A DNA stretch of 64,000 nucleotides from Chryseobacterium formosense (GTDB lineage: Bacteria; Bacteroidota; Bacteroidia; Flavobacteriales; Weeksellaceae). Shown here piece after piece: positions 1-8,518 of the stretch. Under the pieces are notes generated by a model. That model saw only the letters and a list, made by a program, of their open reading frames with translations, searched no databases and was not told the origin of the DNA. Where the stretch lies: assembly GCF_900116415.1 (NCBI RefSeq), contig NZ_FPAP01000004.1, positions 124,001-188,000 of the forward strand, given 5' to 3'. The position numbers and the translations under genes were made by a program. How positions within the stretch are numbered: the first letter of the stretch is position 1; every line of letters begins with the position of its first letter.

Positions 1-557
1 TGCTCAACTCCCCATTCCTGCTCTGCCATTTTCACTCCATTGTTTAGAATAGAAATCCGGCTTCCATACAAACCACGAATCACTGGTTTTGAAATATTAT
101 TTCCTGTTTTCAGTGCTGTAACCCCTGAAATTCTTGTCAATAAATTCCCAAGATTTTCCGTGGAATTTCTTTCGATTTCAGTTTTATCCAGCGTTCTCAT
201 AATCACTGAGCCTTTAGTTTTGTGACTTCCGTGAATGGTAACGGTTTCGATATCACCAATGTGATGTTCTAAAGTAATGGCTAAATGCAAATCTCTGTCG
301 ACTCCCACATTTTCAGTATAATCATCGCACAGAGGATGCTTTGCAATGAGCTGATATTTTCCTGCAGGAATATTATTGAATGAAAACTTACCTTTTTTAT
401 CTGTTTTTGTAGTATAATCGCCGATTTTTACCGTCGAATTTTCGAGCATGGTTTTATCGTGAAAATCCTGAACAGTTCCTTCAACCGTATACGTTTTCTG
501 TGCGTTTGTAAATGCAAATCCTGAAAGGATAAGCAGTAAACTATATATCAATTTCAT
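1..557 (-). CDS. TonB-dependent receptor, N-terminal part (runs off the left edge)
   Basis: A minus-strand frame opens at ATG 557 and stays open to the window edge, giving about 185 residues. Residues 1-19 look like a Sec signal peptide ending in TNAQ. Residues about 22-100 look like a carboxypeptidase-regulatory beta-sandwich, and from about 115 a TonB plug begins (LDKTEIERNSTENLGNLL, then VIRGLYGSRI). Such proteins are outer-membrane importers driven by TonB-ExbBD. The barrel lies outside the window, so the substrate cannot be read. The His/Cys-rich small protein encoded just upstream on the same strand suggests metal handling, which is inference. The frame was translated by hand from the sequence. 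Confidence 0.85.
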   Translation of the reverse strand, partial: MKLIYSLLLILSGFAFTNAQKTYTVEGTVQDFHDKTMLENSTVKIGDYTTKTDKKGKFSFNNIPAGKYQLIAKHPLCDDYTENVGVDRDLHLAITLEHHIGDIETVTIHGSHKTKGSVIMRTLDKTEIERNSTENLGNLLTRISGVTALKTGNNISKPVIRGLYGSRISILNNGVKMAEQEWGVE

Positions 558-950
558 TGTAAATAGATAGATTGCGTATGTATCAGATCATTTCATTATT
601 AAATGAACGACATGAAAATACTTTCGTTAAAATTTTGAATTGGATTTTGCTTTGCACTTTTGCCTTGAAGCAAAAAGTACCAAAAATTCAAGACCAGAAT
701 CTTCCGCTAAAAATTTAAATTAAATCCTAAAATCCCCAAAACTCGTTCGCAATTAAAATTACGGTTTCGAAACAAAAAATGATGCTCACTCAAACAGTGG
801 GAATTTTTTAACGGATTGAATTTCAATTTTCCTAACGCTTCAGCTTCTTAGGTCAGAGAAATATTAGTAATCAATATAAAATTACTACACTCAACGACTT
901 TTAAATCTTGAAAAATTTAAAGCAAAAAAATCCGGAAAAGAATCTATTGA
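558..950. other. Intergenic stretch with a probable degenerate dispersed repeat
   Basis: No credible gene is seen here. The part from about 641 to 862 contains a short stem (CTTTTGC at 657-663 pairing with GCAAAAAG at 669-676). It reads like a dispersed intergenic element I recall from other Flavobacteriia genomes. Only one copy occurs in this window, so the repeat status is memory-based inference. The rest is AT-rich leader DNA for the receptor gene ending in this direction. Confidence 0.35.
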
Positions 951-1304
951 TTATGAAATTGCGGGAGGTCCCCGAAGTTGAAAGGTAAATTTAGTTTGTG
1001 ACCAGATTTTTTCCTGTACAGCAAAAACCTGCTCTGCCTCATGAGTATGTTTGATCAAAGTGAAACTAAATTCGTCCGGTAAAAGAGTATTTCCTGTTGC
1101 TAAAAAGTGACAGGCCAAACAGTCGCCCGCTTTTTCTTTAGCTTCAGATTTTGAAATAGAATTTTCGGTTTTTTTAAGATTAAAATGCTTAAAATCTCCT
1201 GAATCATGATTGTGAAAGCTTGACGAAAACAACGCAAAGAAGTAAATCCCAAACATCAGTTTTGAGATAAAGCTTTTTAGTTGTCGGCTTTCCTTGAAAA
1301 TCAT
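951..1304 (-). CDS. Small His/Cys secreted protein, DUF2946-like
   Basis: A 117-residue protein. Residues about 12-30 are hydrophobic (FISKLMFGIYFFALFSSS), consistent with a signal peptide or membrane anchor. They are followed by HNHD, a charged stretch, a DCLACH motif near residue 62 and a C-terminal LRGPP. Short proteins with a His cluster, a CxxC or CxxCH pair and a terminal R-x-P-P are typical of DUF2946-like proteins beside metal-related outer-membrane receptors. Here the gene precedes a TonB receptor on the same strand by about 390 bases. A role in metal uptake or sensing is inference, and family membership is tentative. Confidence 0.55.
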   Translation of the reverse strand: MIFKESRQLKSFISKLMFGIYFFALFSSSFHNHDSGDFKHFNLKKTENSISKSEAKEKAGDCLACHFLATGNTLLPDEFSFTLIKHTHEAEQVFAVQEKIWSQTKFTFQLRGPPAIS

Positions 1305-1665
1305 TTGGTAAAATTATAAAAAATAAATGAAAGCCTTTTACATAAAGATTAAATTTTAATAATTTAAAGAGGATTATGCCATTTATAGTTAAAAAGTTTC
1401 GCTCCTACGGAGCTCAAATATTGATAAAATGATCATGCTACAAAGGTTTTGCTCCTACGGAGCAAAAAAATTTTAAAGCTTTTTTTCAGGTCGCCCCTAA
1501 GGAACTCTCTGAACATTTTAATTGTACATTCTATTAACAGATTGCTCCTACGGAGTAATATTCATCACGAGATTTTCTGATGGAGAAAACTTCTTTTAGG
1601 TACATCACATATCTCACAAAAAAAGATGAACCAAAGTCCATCTTTCAATATTTTAAATTTAAAAA
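1305..1665. other. Intergenic stretch carrying small palindromic repeats
   Basis: No gene is seen. The stretch holds three copies of a 13-base hairpin unit (see the repeat entry at 1401-1566) in AT-rich DNA. It also contains the upstream region of the small His/Cys gene and the 3' flank of the ABC-F gene. Confidence 0.6.
1401..1566. repeat. Three copies of a short palindromic unit (REP-like)
   Basis: GCTCCTACGGAGC is at 1401-1413 and again at 1451-1463. GCTCCTACGGAGT is at 1554-1566. Each can fold as a 5-bp stem with a TAC loop. The spacing is irregular, which argues against a CRISPR. A degraded relative (CGCCCCTAAGGAACTC) lies near 1491. Such extragenic palindromes in Bacteroidota resemble REP sequences mobilised by RAYT transposases, but no such transposase is in this window. 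Confidence 0.7.
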
Positions 1666-3597
1666 TTAATCTAACTGCGTTCCCAAATGTTCCCATTCCT
1701 GTAATGCAAGATCAAGGTCTTCTTTGGTTTTATTGTATTTTTCTAAAGTTTCTTCAGAAGGATTTTCTTTAGTAAAAGAAGCTTCGAATTCTTCAATTTT
1801 TAGTTCAATCTCAGAAATTGTTTCTTCAACTTTCTTCAGTTTATTCTGAATACTTTTTTGTTCTTTGCTGACAATGGTTGGCTGTTGGTTGCTAGTTGCT
1901 GGTTCTTCAACTTTTTTAGCCTTTACCTCAACCTTGGGCTCTTCACCATGAAGTTTTGCTTTTTCGGCAGAAATCTCTCTGATTGATTCTTTCTGTCTGA
2001 ATTCAAGATATTCATTGATATCTCCTAAGAATTCTTTCATTTTACCATCCCGGAATTCATAGATTTTATCACAAAGTCCCTGTAAAAACTCTCTGTCGTG
2101 CGAAATGACAATTAAAGTACCTTCGAACTTCTGTAAAGCTAATTTGATAATTTCTTTAGACTGAATATCCAGGTGATTGGTAGGCTCATCCATAATCAAC
2201 GTATTGAACGGACGCAGCAACAATTTACAAAGTGCCAAACGGTTTCTTTCACCTCCGGAAAGTACTTTTGTTTTTTTATTTACCGCTTCACCCTGGAACA
2301 AGAAAGATCCTAATAAATCACGAACTCTTGGTCTCGTTTCTTCGGTAGCAGAGTCTTCTGCTTCTTCCTGAACGGTTTTATTAGGCGTTAACACTTCTTC
2401 CTGGTTTTGGGCGAAGTAACCAATATTTACGTTGTGACCCAAGTTCCAGTTTCCTGAATAATCTTTGATGTCTCCGGCAAGAATTTTTGCTAAAGTGGTT
2501 TTCCCCTGTCCGTTTTGCCCAAGAAGGGCAATCCTGTCGCCACGTTGTACGATGAAATCAACATCATCAAAGATCTGCTTTTCACCATAAGCTTTCCCAA
2601 GATTTTCAGCTTCGAAAATAACTTTTCCGGGAATCTGCGACTGTACGAAACGGATATTGAATTTAGAAACGTCTTCGTTATCCACTTCAATACGTTCTAT
2701 TTTATCTAATTTTTTAATCAAAGACTGGGCAAAAGATGCTTTGGTAGCACTTGCACGGAATTTATTGATGTTATCTTCCATCTGCTTGATTTCCGCATCC
2801 TGATTCTTTTTAGCCTGAATCAGTTTTTCACGGCGGTCTTCACGCATGATTAAATATTTGGAATAATTGGCTTTGTAATCGTCAACTTTTCTGTTGTTCA
2901 CATCAAAAGTACGGTTACAAACCGCTGTCATAAACTGCTTATCGTGACTTACCAAAACAATTCCTCCGGGATAATCTTTCAAAAAGTTCTCCAACCAAAT
3001 GATGGATTCCATATCGAGGTGATTGGTAGGCTCATCGAGAAGCATGAGATCATTTTTTTGAAGAAGCAATTTTGCCAGTTCGATTCTCATTCTCCATCCC
3101 CCTGAAAATTCGTCGGTGATTTTTTGAAAATCATCTGCTTTAAAACCAAGACCAAAAAGAACTTTTTCGATGTCACCTTCCAGATTATAAGCATCATGAT
3201 GCATCAAAAGATCATTCAGATCAGTCATTCTGTTAATCAAATCGGTATAAGAATCACTTTCATAATCAGTTCTTACGGTCAATTGATGATTGATTTCTTC
3301 CAATTCATCTTTCCATGCATTGATTTGCTCAAAAGCCTGCATTGTTTCATTCCAAACCGTTCTGCCTTTCACAAAATCAAGATCCTGCTTTAGAAAACCA
3401 ATCGTAATATTTCCTTCGGGAACAACATTTCCTTCGTAGAAATTGATTTCCCCGGAAAGCATTTTTAAAAGCGTAGATTTCCCCGCTCCATTTTTACCGA
3501 CCAACCCAATTTTATCATCTTTTTTAATGGTAAAATTGACGTTTTGAAACAAATAGTTACCCGAATGATGTAATCCTAAACCCTGAACCGAAAGCAT
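1666..3597 (-). CDS. ABC-F family ATPase (translation factor type)
   Basis: A 643-residue cytosolic protein with two ABC nucleotide-binding domains in one chain and no membrane segments. Cassette 1 has Walker A GKNGAGKST at 34-42, signature FSGGW at 164-168 and Walker B LMLLDEPTNHLD near 184. Cassette 2 has GQNGQGKTT, LSGGERNRLAL and LIMDEPTNHLD. The charged helical linker between them (about 240-305) is the ABC-F P-site tRNA-interacting region. The last 100 residues are a Glu/Lys-rich coiled coil like that of Uup. ABC-F proteins act on the ribosome, relieving stalls or giving antibiotic protection; which subgroup this is cannot be decided here. A Gln/Ser/Thr-rich patch before the coiled coil derives from repeat-like DNA (see findings). 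Confidence 0.92.
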   Translation of the reverse strand: MLSVQGLGLHHSGNYLFQNVNFTIKKDDKIGLVGKNGAGKSTLLKMLSGEINFYEGNVVPEGNITIGFLKQDLDFVKGRTVWNETMQAFEQINAWKDELEEINHQLTVRTDYESDSYTDLINRMTDLNDLLMHHDAYNLEGDIEKVLFGLGFKADDFQKITDEFSGGWRMRIELAKLLLQKNDLMLLDEPTNHLDMESIIWLENFLKDYPGGIVLVSHDKQFMTAVCNRTFDVNNRKVDDYKANYSKYLIMREDRREKLIQAKKNQDAEIKQMEDNINKFRASATKASFAQSLIKKLDKIERIEVDNEDVSKFNIRFVQSQIPGKVIFEAENLGKAYGEKQIFDDVDFIVQRGDRIALLGQNGQGKTTLAKILAGDIKDYSGNWNLGHNVNIGYFAQNQEEVLTPNKTVQEEAEDSATEETRPRVRDLLGSFLFQGEAVNKKTKVLSGGERNRLALCKLLLRPFNTLIMDEPTNHLDIQSKEIIKLALQKFEGTLIVISHDREFLQGLCDKIYEFRDGKMKEFLGDINEYLEFRQKESIREISAEKAKLHGEEPKVEVKAKKVEEPATSNQQPTIVSKEQKSIQNKLKKVEETISEIELKIEEFEASFTKENPSEETLEKYNKTKEDLDLALQEWEHLGTQLD

Positions 3598-3646
3598 TTG
3601 AAATGAATATTAAATGTGAATAATGAATATGAATCTTTTTCGGGTG

Positions 3647-3654
3647 CAAAAATA
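3647..3654 (-). promoter_or_regulatory. TAnnTTTG promoter box of the ABC-F gene
   Basis: The minus strand reads TATTTTTG, matching the Bacteroidota -7 consensus TAnnTTTG, about 50 bases before the ATG at 3597. No clear -33 TTTG is seen at the usual distance. Confidence 0.5.
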
Positions 3655-3680
3655 CAGAAAAGAAATGAAAGACAGGAAAA

Positions 3681-3708
3681 TAAAAAGAGCCGTCCTAAAC
3701 GACAGCTC
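3681..3708 (-). terminator. Terminator of the two-component operon
   Basis: GAGCCGTC at 687-694 (offset from 3000) pairs with GACAGCTC at 701-708 with one mismatch and a 6-base loop. On the minus strand it is followed by a T-run. It lies about 190 bases beyond the response regulator stop codon. Confidence 0.65.
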
Positions 3709-3895
3709 ACTGCTAAATTTTAAAAAAAACGTTTGCCTAGAATATAATTTCTGAAATTCAGCAGAACTTTTATTTTTCATCAGTCTTTTTCATGTAGAAC
3801 ATCAAAAGAACAACGCAAAATAAGAGAAAATATTTTGATTGCCGATACGTATAATCTACCAAATAGAAAAATCCGTATTTATACTGAGTTACGCT

Positions 3896-4567
3896 TTACG
3901 CAAGAGAATAAATATTGTTCACGATTGCATAGATCACTATTCCGACGGTGTTTTTAGCACCAATTTTTTCAATTGCACGTTGTCTGTGACTTTCGACGGT
4001 TCGCGGACTGATGAAGAGTTTCTCGGCAATCTCATGATTGGTCATTTCCTGACAGATCAGCTTTACGACTTCACGCTCTCTATCAGAAAGATCATCATTC
4101 ATCTCAAAAAGCGATTTCTTTTTTGAAGAATTGTTCATATAGGAAAGAAGCATTGCATGATCTTCATTGGTGAAAAAGATCCCGTTTTTATAGACTTTTG
4201 CAATCGCCTCTATGAATAATTTTTTGTTGGAATTTTTCGGCAGAAATGCAGAAACTCCCAACTTGACCATATACCCTAAAACGGATGTCTTGTAGTGTGA
4301 CGAAAGAATAATAACTTTGAGATCAGGATATTTGTTTTTTAAAATCTCCACAAGCTCAAAACCGTTCATCGGCTCCATCTGTACATCAACGAGAGCGATA
4401 TCCGGAAAGTCTTCTGCTGAAAGATTTTCGAGATTTTCGAGGAAGACATTTCCATCATTCGCCATCATCGTTACCGAGAAGTTTTTTTCTTTTGAAAGTA
4501 ACATTTTTACCCCTTCAAGAATCAACTGTTCATCGTCTACCAAAGCAATTTTTATCTGCTCACTCAT
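3896..4567 (-). CDS. LuxR/NarL-type response regulator
   Basis: A 223-residue cytosolic DNA-binding regulator. The receiver domain (about 5-125) has the acidic pair Asp11-Asp12, the phospho-acceptor Asp61 (IALVDVQM) and the conserved Lys in FLPKN. A LuxR-type helix-turn-helix follows at about 158-218 (LSDREREVVKLI, then HEIAEKLFISPRTVESHR). Its ATG overlaps the end of the histidine kinase gene by 8 bases, so the two are translationally coupled partners. Target genes are not visible. It is the last gene of a minus-strand run and is followed by a terminator. Confidence 0.93.
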   Translation of the reverse strand: MSEQIKIALVDDEQLILEGVKMLLSKEKNFSVTMMANDGNVFLENLENLSAEDFPDIALVDVQMEPMNGFELVEILKNKYPDLKVIILSSHYKTSVLGYMVKLGVSAFLPKNSNKKLFIEAIAKVYKNGIFFTNEDHAMLLSYMNNSSKKKSLFEMNDDLSDREREVVKLICQEMTNHEIAEKLFISPRTVESHRQRAIEKIGAKNTVGIVIYAIVNNIYSLA

Positions 4568-5285
4568 TGTTTTTATTAATTTTAAAAATTAGTCGGCTTC
4601 CTTTATTGGGAACACTTTTCCATTTAAATTCTGCATCCATCGATTTGATTCTGGATTCTATGTTTTTGATTCCCATTCCTTTTTTTACTTTTTCATAGTC
4701 AAAACCTTTTCCGTTATCGGAAATAACGATTGCAGTAAAATTATCAAATTCTTTTATTGCAATTTCAATTTTTTCTGCTCCCGAATGTTTAATAACATTG
4801 GTCGTAAATTCCTGAATAATTCGATAAATCTGAACTTCAACAAACATATCCTTTTTAATATAACGAGAGAGATGCATTGAAATATTGATCCTTGCCGATA
4901 AATTCGTAATCAGTTCTTCAATATATAAAATTAAGCCTAATTTCTCAAGATTTACAGGATAAAGCGAATGCGAAATGCTTCTTGTATTGTCTATTAATTC
5001 AGAAATCTGATTTGAGATAACTTCTGAAGCAGAATCATCTTCAATGTCAAGATTATTGAGCCATAATGAAAGAATGTTGAGCCTGTTGCCAATATCATCG
5101 TGAACTGCAATGGCAATTCTTTTCCTTTCTTCTTCCTGTGCTTTCGTATTTTCTAAAGCCAATTCTTTCTGATGCTGAATTTCAGCTCTGTTCTGCAAAT
5201 CTTTTTCTCTGACAATACGATCAATAAAAGTTTTATATAATATCAATATAAAAAATACAATAATCGCCAATGTGACAATTATCAA
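4560..5285 (-). CDS. Sensor histidine kinase (HisKA_3 type)
   Basis: At least 241 residues. A membrane helix (about 3-21) is followed by a charged coiled coil, then the HisKA_3 box with phospho-acceptor His62 (VHDDIGNRLN), and a HATPase_c domain with N box EFTTNVIKHSG and G box DNGKGF plus GMGIKNI. It presumably phosphorylates the LuxR-type regulator with which it overlaps. Start choice is uncertain: 5285 is TTG, and the open frame continues upstream through another hydrophobic stretch (VTLNINLLV) without any ATG. ATT codons at 5321 or 5330 are the only other initiation candidates I see. The sensing domain is small, so input may come from the membrane protein encoded just upstream. Confidence 0.88.
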   Translation of the reverse strand: MIIVTLAIIVFFILILYKTFIDRIVREKDLQNRAEIQHQKELALENTKAQEEERKRIAIAVHDDIGNRLNILSLWLNNLDIEDDSASEVISNQISELIDNTRSISHSLYPVNLEKLGLILYIEELITNLSARINISMHLSRYIKKDMFVEVQIYRIIQEFTTNVIKHSGAEKIEIAIKEFDNFTAIVISDNGKGFDYEKVKKGMGIKNIESRIKSMDAEFKWKSVPNKGSRLIFKINKNNE

Positions 5286-5308
5286 AACCAGCAGATTGAT
5301 ATTGAGTG

Positions 5309-5932
5309 TTACTTCTTTAATTTTAAAAATATATAAATAAATGAACTATATAAAATACTCGACAAAACTGTGTTGATTCCCAAAATCATATAAAAATTAT
5401 CTTCTGAAAGATTCTGTAATTGTTGTTGAATAATAAATATGAATACAGAAACCGAATAATAAAAGAAAATGCTTGCATCCACTAAGATAAATCTGTTTGA
5501 ACTGTTATCATCTTTAATCTGTTTCAGTAAAGTAAATCCCGCTAAACAAATAATAACAATATTGGATGCAACTTTGGCTTCATCAAGATTGAAATTAATT
5601 TCAGGAATATTAGCGATAATTAAAAATATTACCCCAATAGTTGATGAGATTACCAATGTATATTTTGGTAAATCTAATTTTTTTATGAATATATTGGTTA
5701 TCAGTAAAAATTCTCCTGCTATATAATACTGATAGATAAATGATGTATCCTGCAATTCAAATATATACGCTAAGATCAAACCGACCAACTCAACAAGAAA
5801 AAGAAAAACAATATAATATGTATATTGTCTTTCTTTTTGACTTAATATGGTAAATTTCCAAAAAATAAGGAAAACTATTAATGCAAGCAATCCGTAATTT
5901 AAAAGCAAAAATGTTTTATAAAAATCTACCAT
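5309..5932 (-). CDS. Multi-spanning membrane protein, likely partner of the histidine kinase
   Basis: A 207-residue, strongly hydrophobic protein with six or seven predicted membrane helices (for example FLLLNYGLLALIVFLIFW near 8-25 and TLVISSTIGVIFLIIANI near 92-109). No catalytic motif is recognised. It lies 9 bases after an unknown gene and 23 bases before the histidine kinase on the same strand, so co-transcription is likely. A role as signal-input module for the kinase is inferred from position only. Confidence 0.75.
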   Translation of the reverse strand: MVDFYKTFLLLNYGLLALIVFLIFWKFTILSQKERQYTYYIVFLFLVELVGLILAYIFELQDTSFIYQYYIAGEFLLITNIFIKKLDLPKYTLVISSTIGVIFLIIANIPEINFNLDEAKVASNIVIICLAGFTLLKQIKDDNSSNRFILVDASIFFYYSVSVFIFIIQQQLQNLSEDNFYMILGINTVLSSILYSSFIYIFLKLKK

Positions 5933-5941
5933 TTGAATTCA

Positions 5942-6679
5942 TTATTCAATTCCCAAATCAGGAATTTTGCAAACTGGTGGACAAGGTTTTGCATAATCAA
6001 AAGTATTCGAAATTGTTTCTACACTCCCACCTAAATTCTTAATAAAGGAAATAAAAATTAGTGCAGGAAGCTGTTTTTGATAAATATCAGAATATTTAAG
6101 CCCGAAAGAACAAACAAAACTTACTTCAGTTTCTGTTTTAGAAATTTTATCAAACGGAACATAGAATTTATTGAAGATACTTTTGCCTCCGTTTTGCTTG
6201 TACTCAGCATAAAACCAGTCTTGTCCGTTTTCCTTCCAGGATTCGATACAGTCAATCGCTATATCCTGATCCATAATCGGTTTACCTGCAACCGGAAAAA
6301 ACATGTCTGAATCGTTATCGACCTTACGCATTTCTTTTGACAGAACTGCATTCTTCACCACCGTATAGGTTTGAATTTCCGTCAGTTTCAAATCTTCCTC
6401 CAAAGGTTCAAAAACAGAGAAAGGAACTTCACCTACTTCCATTTTGTTGCCTTTTTCGTCAAGCGGGCAAAGCATTACAGTCAGTTTGCCTTCCATCACT
6501 CCGATTTCAGCGCAAAACTCTTTATTAGCGTTAGCTTTTCTAAGCCAGTCTACCTGCTCGGTTGTAAAATTGAAAATGTAGTTTTCGGGAAAAAGTTCGT
6601 TTAGTCTTCTTGGATCAGTTTTAGCATAGATCCATCCTTCCACTGCAGCAGTGTACTGTTCCCTGTTCAAATTTTGCAT
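5942..6679 (-). CDS. Conserved hypothetical cytosolic protein
   Basis: A 245-residue protein with no signal peptide or membrane segment and no domain I can name. It is a soluble, mixed alpha/beta-looking sequence. Notable parts are WIYAKTDPRRLNELFPEN near 17-34 and a C-terminal CPPVC pair near 235. It begins with ATG 6679 and ends 9 bases before the membrane-protein gene, so it is probably first in the operon that ends with the response regulator. Function unknown. Confidence 0.7.
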   Translation of the reverse strand: MQNLNREQYTAAVEGWIYAKTDPRRLNELFPENYIFNFTTEQVDWLRKANANKEFCAEIGVMEGKLTVMLCPLDEKGNKMEVGEVPFSVFEPLEEDLKLTEIQTYTVVKNAVLSKEMRKVDNDSDMFFPVAGKPIMDQDIAIDCIESWKENGQDWFYAEYKQNGGKSIFNKFYVPFDKISKTETEVSFVCSFGLKYSDIYQKQLPALIFISFIKNLGGSVETISNTFDYAKPCPPVCKIPDLGIE

Positions 6680-6906
6680 TAAAAGTTTTTTTAAAGGTTT
6701 ACGCGATAAATTTATTGAATCCCTTTAAACTGCGCAAACATCCGATTAATAAATAAGAATAAATTAATATTTTCTCACAATTACATGAAAATAGGTTCAT
6801 TTTTTTCTTAAAAAATTTTTCAACGAGTTTTTAGAAAACAATTTTAATTTAGGATTTATTCATTAAAAAAAGCTCACTGTACAAATATTTTACAATTAAA
6901 AGTAAT

Positions 6907-7524
6907 TTAATAATTTCTCACCGTCACATGAAAACAGCTTTGCTGTCTTTCTTTGATGTAATGAATGCGTCCTGCATCGTAATAATATTTCAGAACCTTT
7001 TCCAGGGCAGATTCCAACTTAGAATTCGGTCTATGAACACCATTAAATCTTACATAAGAAATATCAAAAGAATTTCCGTAATTATGAGAGCTGATTCCCA
7101 AACTTGCATTCGAATTAACTTTTCGTAGTTTACACTGATCTTCAAGCGTTCTCGTGATAGAAGTTACTGTAAAATAAGCTCCACCTGTATTTTTACTGAA
7201 TCTATTGCCAATCCTTTCCAAATTCAGATACGCTTTTGAAACCAGCCAGGCTCTGCTGTAATCCAGTTTTTGAACTCGGTAACCCTTTCCTTTTTTATTA
7301 ACGGAATGAAATTTCCCGCTGTTGATGTATTTCTGTACTGTACCTGTAGTTTTGAGAATTTTTACATTAAAACTTTTTGAGGCATCCAGATGTGGCTTAT
7401 AGAGAGGAGTCGGCTCTACTTTCAAAACTTCATTCAAATCATAACAAGGTGAAGATTTTGCCGATTTCTGACCGTGAAAAGTATGTGAAAAAATAACAGG
7501 AATTATTAACAGAAACTTTTTCAT
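6907..7524 (-). CDS. DUF5715 / peptidase M15-like secreted protein
   Basis: A 205-residue protein with a signal peptide (MKKFLLIIPVIFSHTFHGQ). The C-terminal half has the M15-like metal site pattern: SHNYGNSFD (His147, Asp154) and a later CFHVTV (His199). M15 and related folds cleave peptidoglycan peptides, and DUF5715 members keep this fold. A murein-acting role in the periplasm is family-based inference. The gene stands alone. A short stretch resembling its own 3' end lies downstream at about 6763-6795 (see findings). Confidence 0.75.
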   Translation of the reverse strand: MKKFLLIIPVIFSHTFHGQKSAKSSPCYDLNEVLKVEPTPLYKPHLDASKSFNVKILKTTGTVQKYINSGKFHSVNKKGKGYRVQKLDYSRAWLVSKAYLNLERIGNRFSKNTGGAYFTVTSITRTLEDQCKLRKVNSNASLGISSHNYGNSFDISYVRFNGVHRPNSKLESALEKVLKYYYDAGRIHYIKERQQSCFHVTVRNY

Positions 7525-7739
7525 TCAAGAGACTTTAAAAATTTATAAACTAAAAATAATCATTTATGTTATAAAAATCAACTACAATTTAAAATTATGT
7601 GAAATATATCACTACCAAACAAATAAATATATTATTAAATTCACAAATAAAAACCCCACAAGCCATAAATATATTTAAAAATTATCATCTTAAATTAAGA
7701 TATTAATTTTAAATTTGAAATACATTTAAAATAAACATT

Positions 7740-8474
7740 ATGATAAAAAAACTTTTTGCTGAATTTTTCGGCACATTCTGGCTTGTTTTCGGCGGTTGTG
7801 GAAGCGCAATCTTTGCTTCACAAATTGCTCCCTCTTCAAACGGACAATTGGGAATTCTTTTAATAGGAGTCGCCCTGGCTTTCGGTCTTACAGTTCTCAC
7901 CATGGCTTATGCAGTCGGACATATTTCAGGAGGACATTTTAATCCTGCGGTGTCCTTCGGTTTAGTTGCCGGAGGAAGGTTTTCTGCAAAAGAACTTGTT
8001 CCTTATATTGTAGCACAATGCGTAGGAGCAATTGCTGCTGCGGGAGCTTTATATTTTATCCTTTCCGGCTCCGGAACACCCGATTTTTCAGGACCGGGAG
8101 CTTTTGCCACCAATTTTTACGGTGATGCTGTTTATTTTGGCAAAGGATATTCTATGGGTGCAGCATTTTTAACAGAGTTTTTATTGACTGCTTTCTTTTT
8201 GATCATCATCATGGGAGCAACTGACAAATTTGCTAACGGAAAATTTGCAGGAATTGCCATCGGTTTAGGGTTAACATTGATTCATTTAATTTCTATTCCG
8301 ATTACCAATACTTCTGTAAACCCTGCAAGATCACTTTCTCAGGCAGTTTTCGTTGGCGGAAATGCTATTTCCCAGCTTTGGCTGTTTTGGGCAGCTCCGA
8401 TTTTAGGTGGAATTGTTGGCGGATTGATCTACAAGTTTTTACTGCAAAAAAATTCTGAGGCTATTGCCGAATAA
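7740..8474 (+). CDS. aqpZ: Aquaporin Z-type water channel
   Basis: A 244-residue inner-membrane channel of six helices with two NPA loops: HFNPAVS (68-70) and SVNPARS (194-196). The selectivity filter residues typical of water-specific AqpZ are present: Phe48, His182, Thr191 and Arg197, with the same 15-residue His-Arg spacing as in E. coli AqpZ. Length is close to the family norm. It should conduct water rather than glycerol, since glycerol facilitators lack the filter His. It is monocistronic with its own terminator, preceded by about 200 bases of very AT-rich DNA. Confidence 0.95.
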   Translation: MIKKLFAEFFGTFWLVFGGCGSAIFASQIAPSSNGQLGILLIGVALAFGLTVLTMAYAVGHISGGHFNPAVSFGLVAGGRFSAKELVPYIVAQCVGAIAAAGALYFILSGSGTPDFSGPGAFATNFYGDAVYFGKGYSMGAAFLTEFLLTAFFLIIIMGATDKFANGKFAGIAIGLGLTLIHLISIPITNTSVNPARSLSQAVFVGGNAISQLWLFWAAPILGGIVGGLIYKFLLQKNSEAIAE

Positions 8475-8492
8475 ATATTAATTAATATTACA

Positions 8493-8518
8493 AAATCCCG
8501 TCATTTGGCGGGATTTTT
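8493..8518. terminator. Hairpin between aqpZ and the convergent MmcB-like gene
   Basis: AATCCCG pairs with CGGGATT around a short loop and is followed by a T-run on the plus strand. It ends at the stop codon of the convergent gene and may serve both genes. Confidence 0.8.

Noticed and set aside
1401-1566. Possible CRISPR array
   Set aside because: The repeat unit is only 13 bases, the copies are three, and spacing is irregular (37 and 90 bases between). No cas gene is present.
3839-4126. Plus-strand ORF opposite the response regulator
   Set aside because: It lies antisense to the LuxR-type HTH region and has no independent support.
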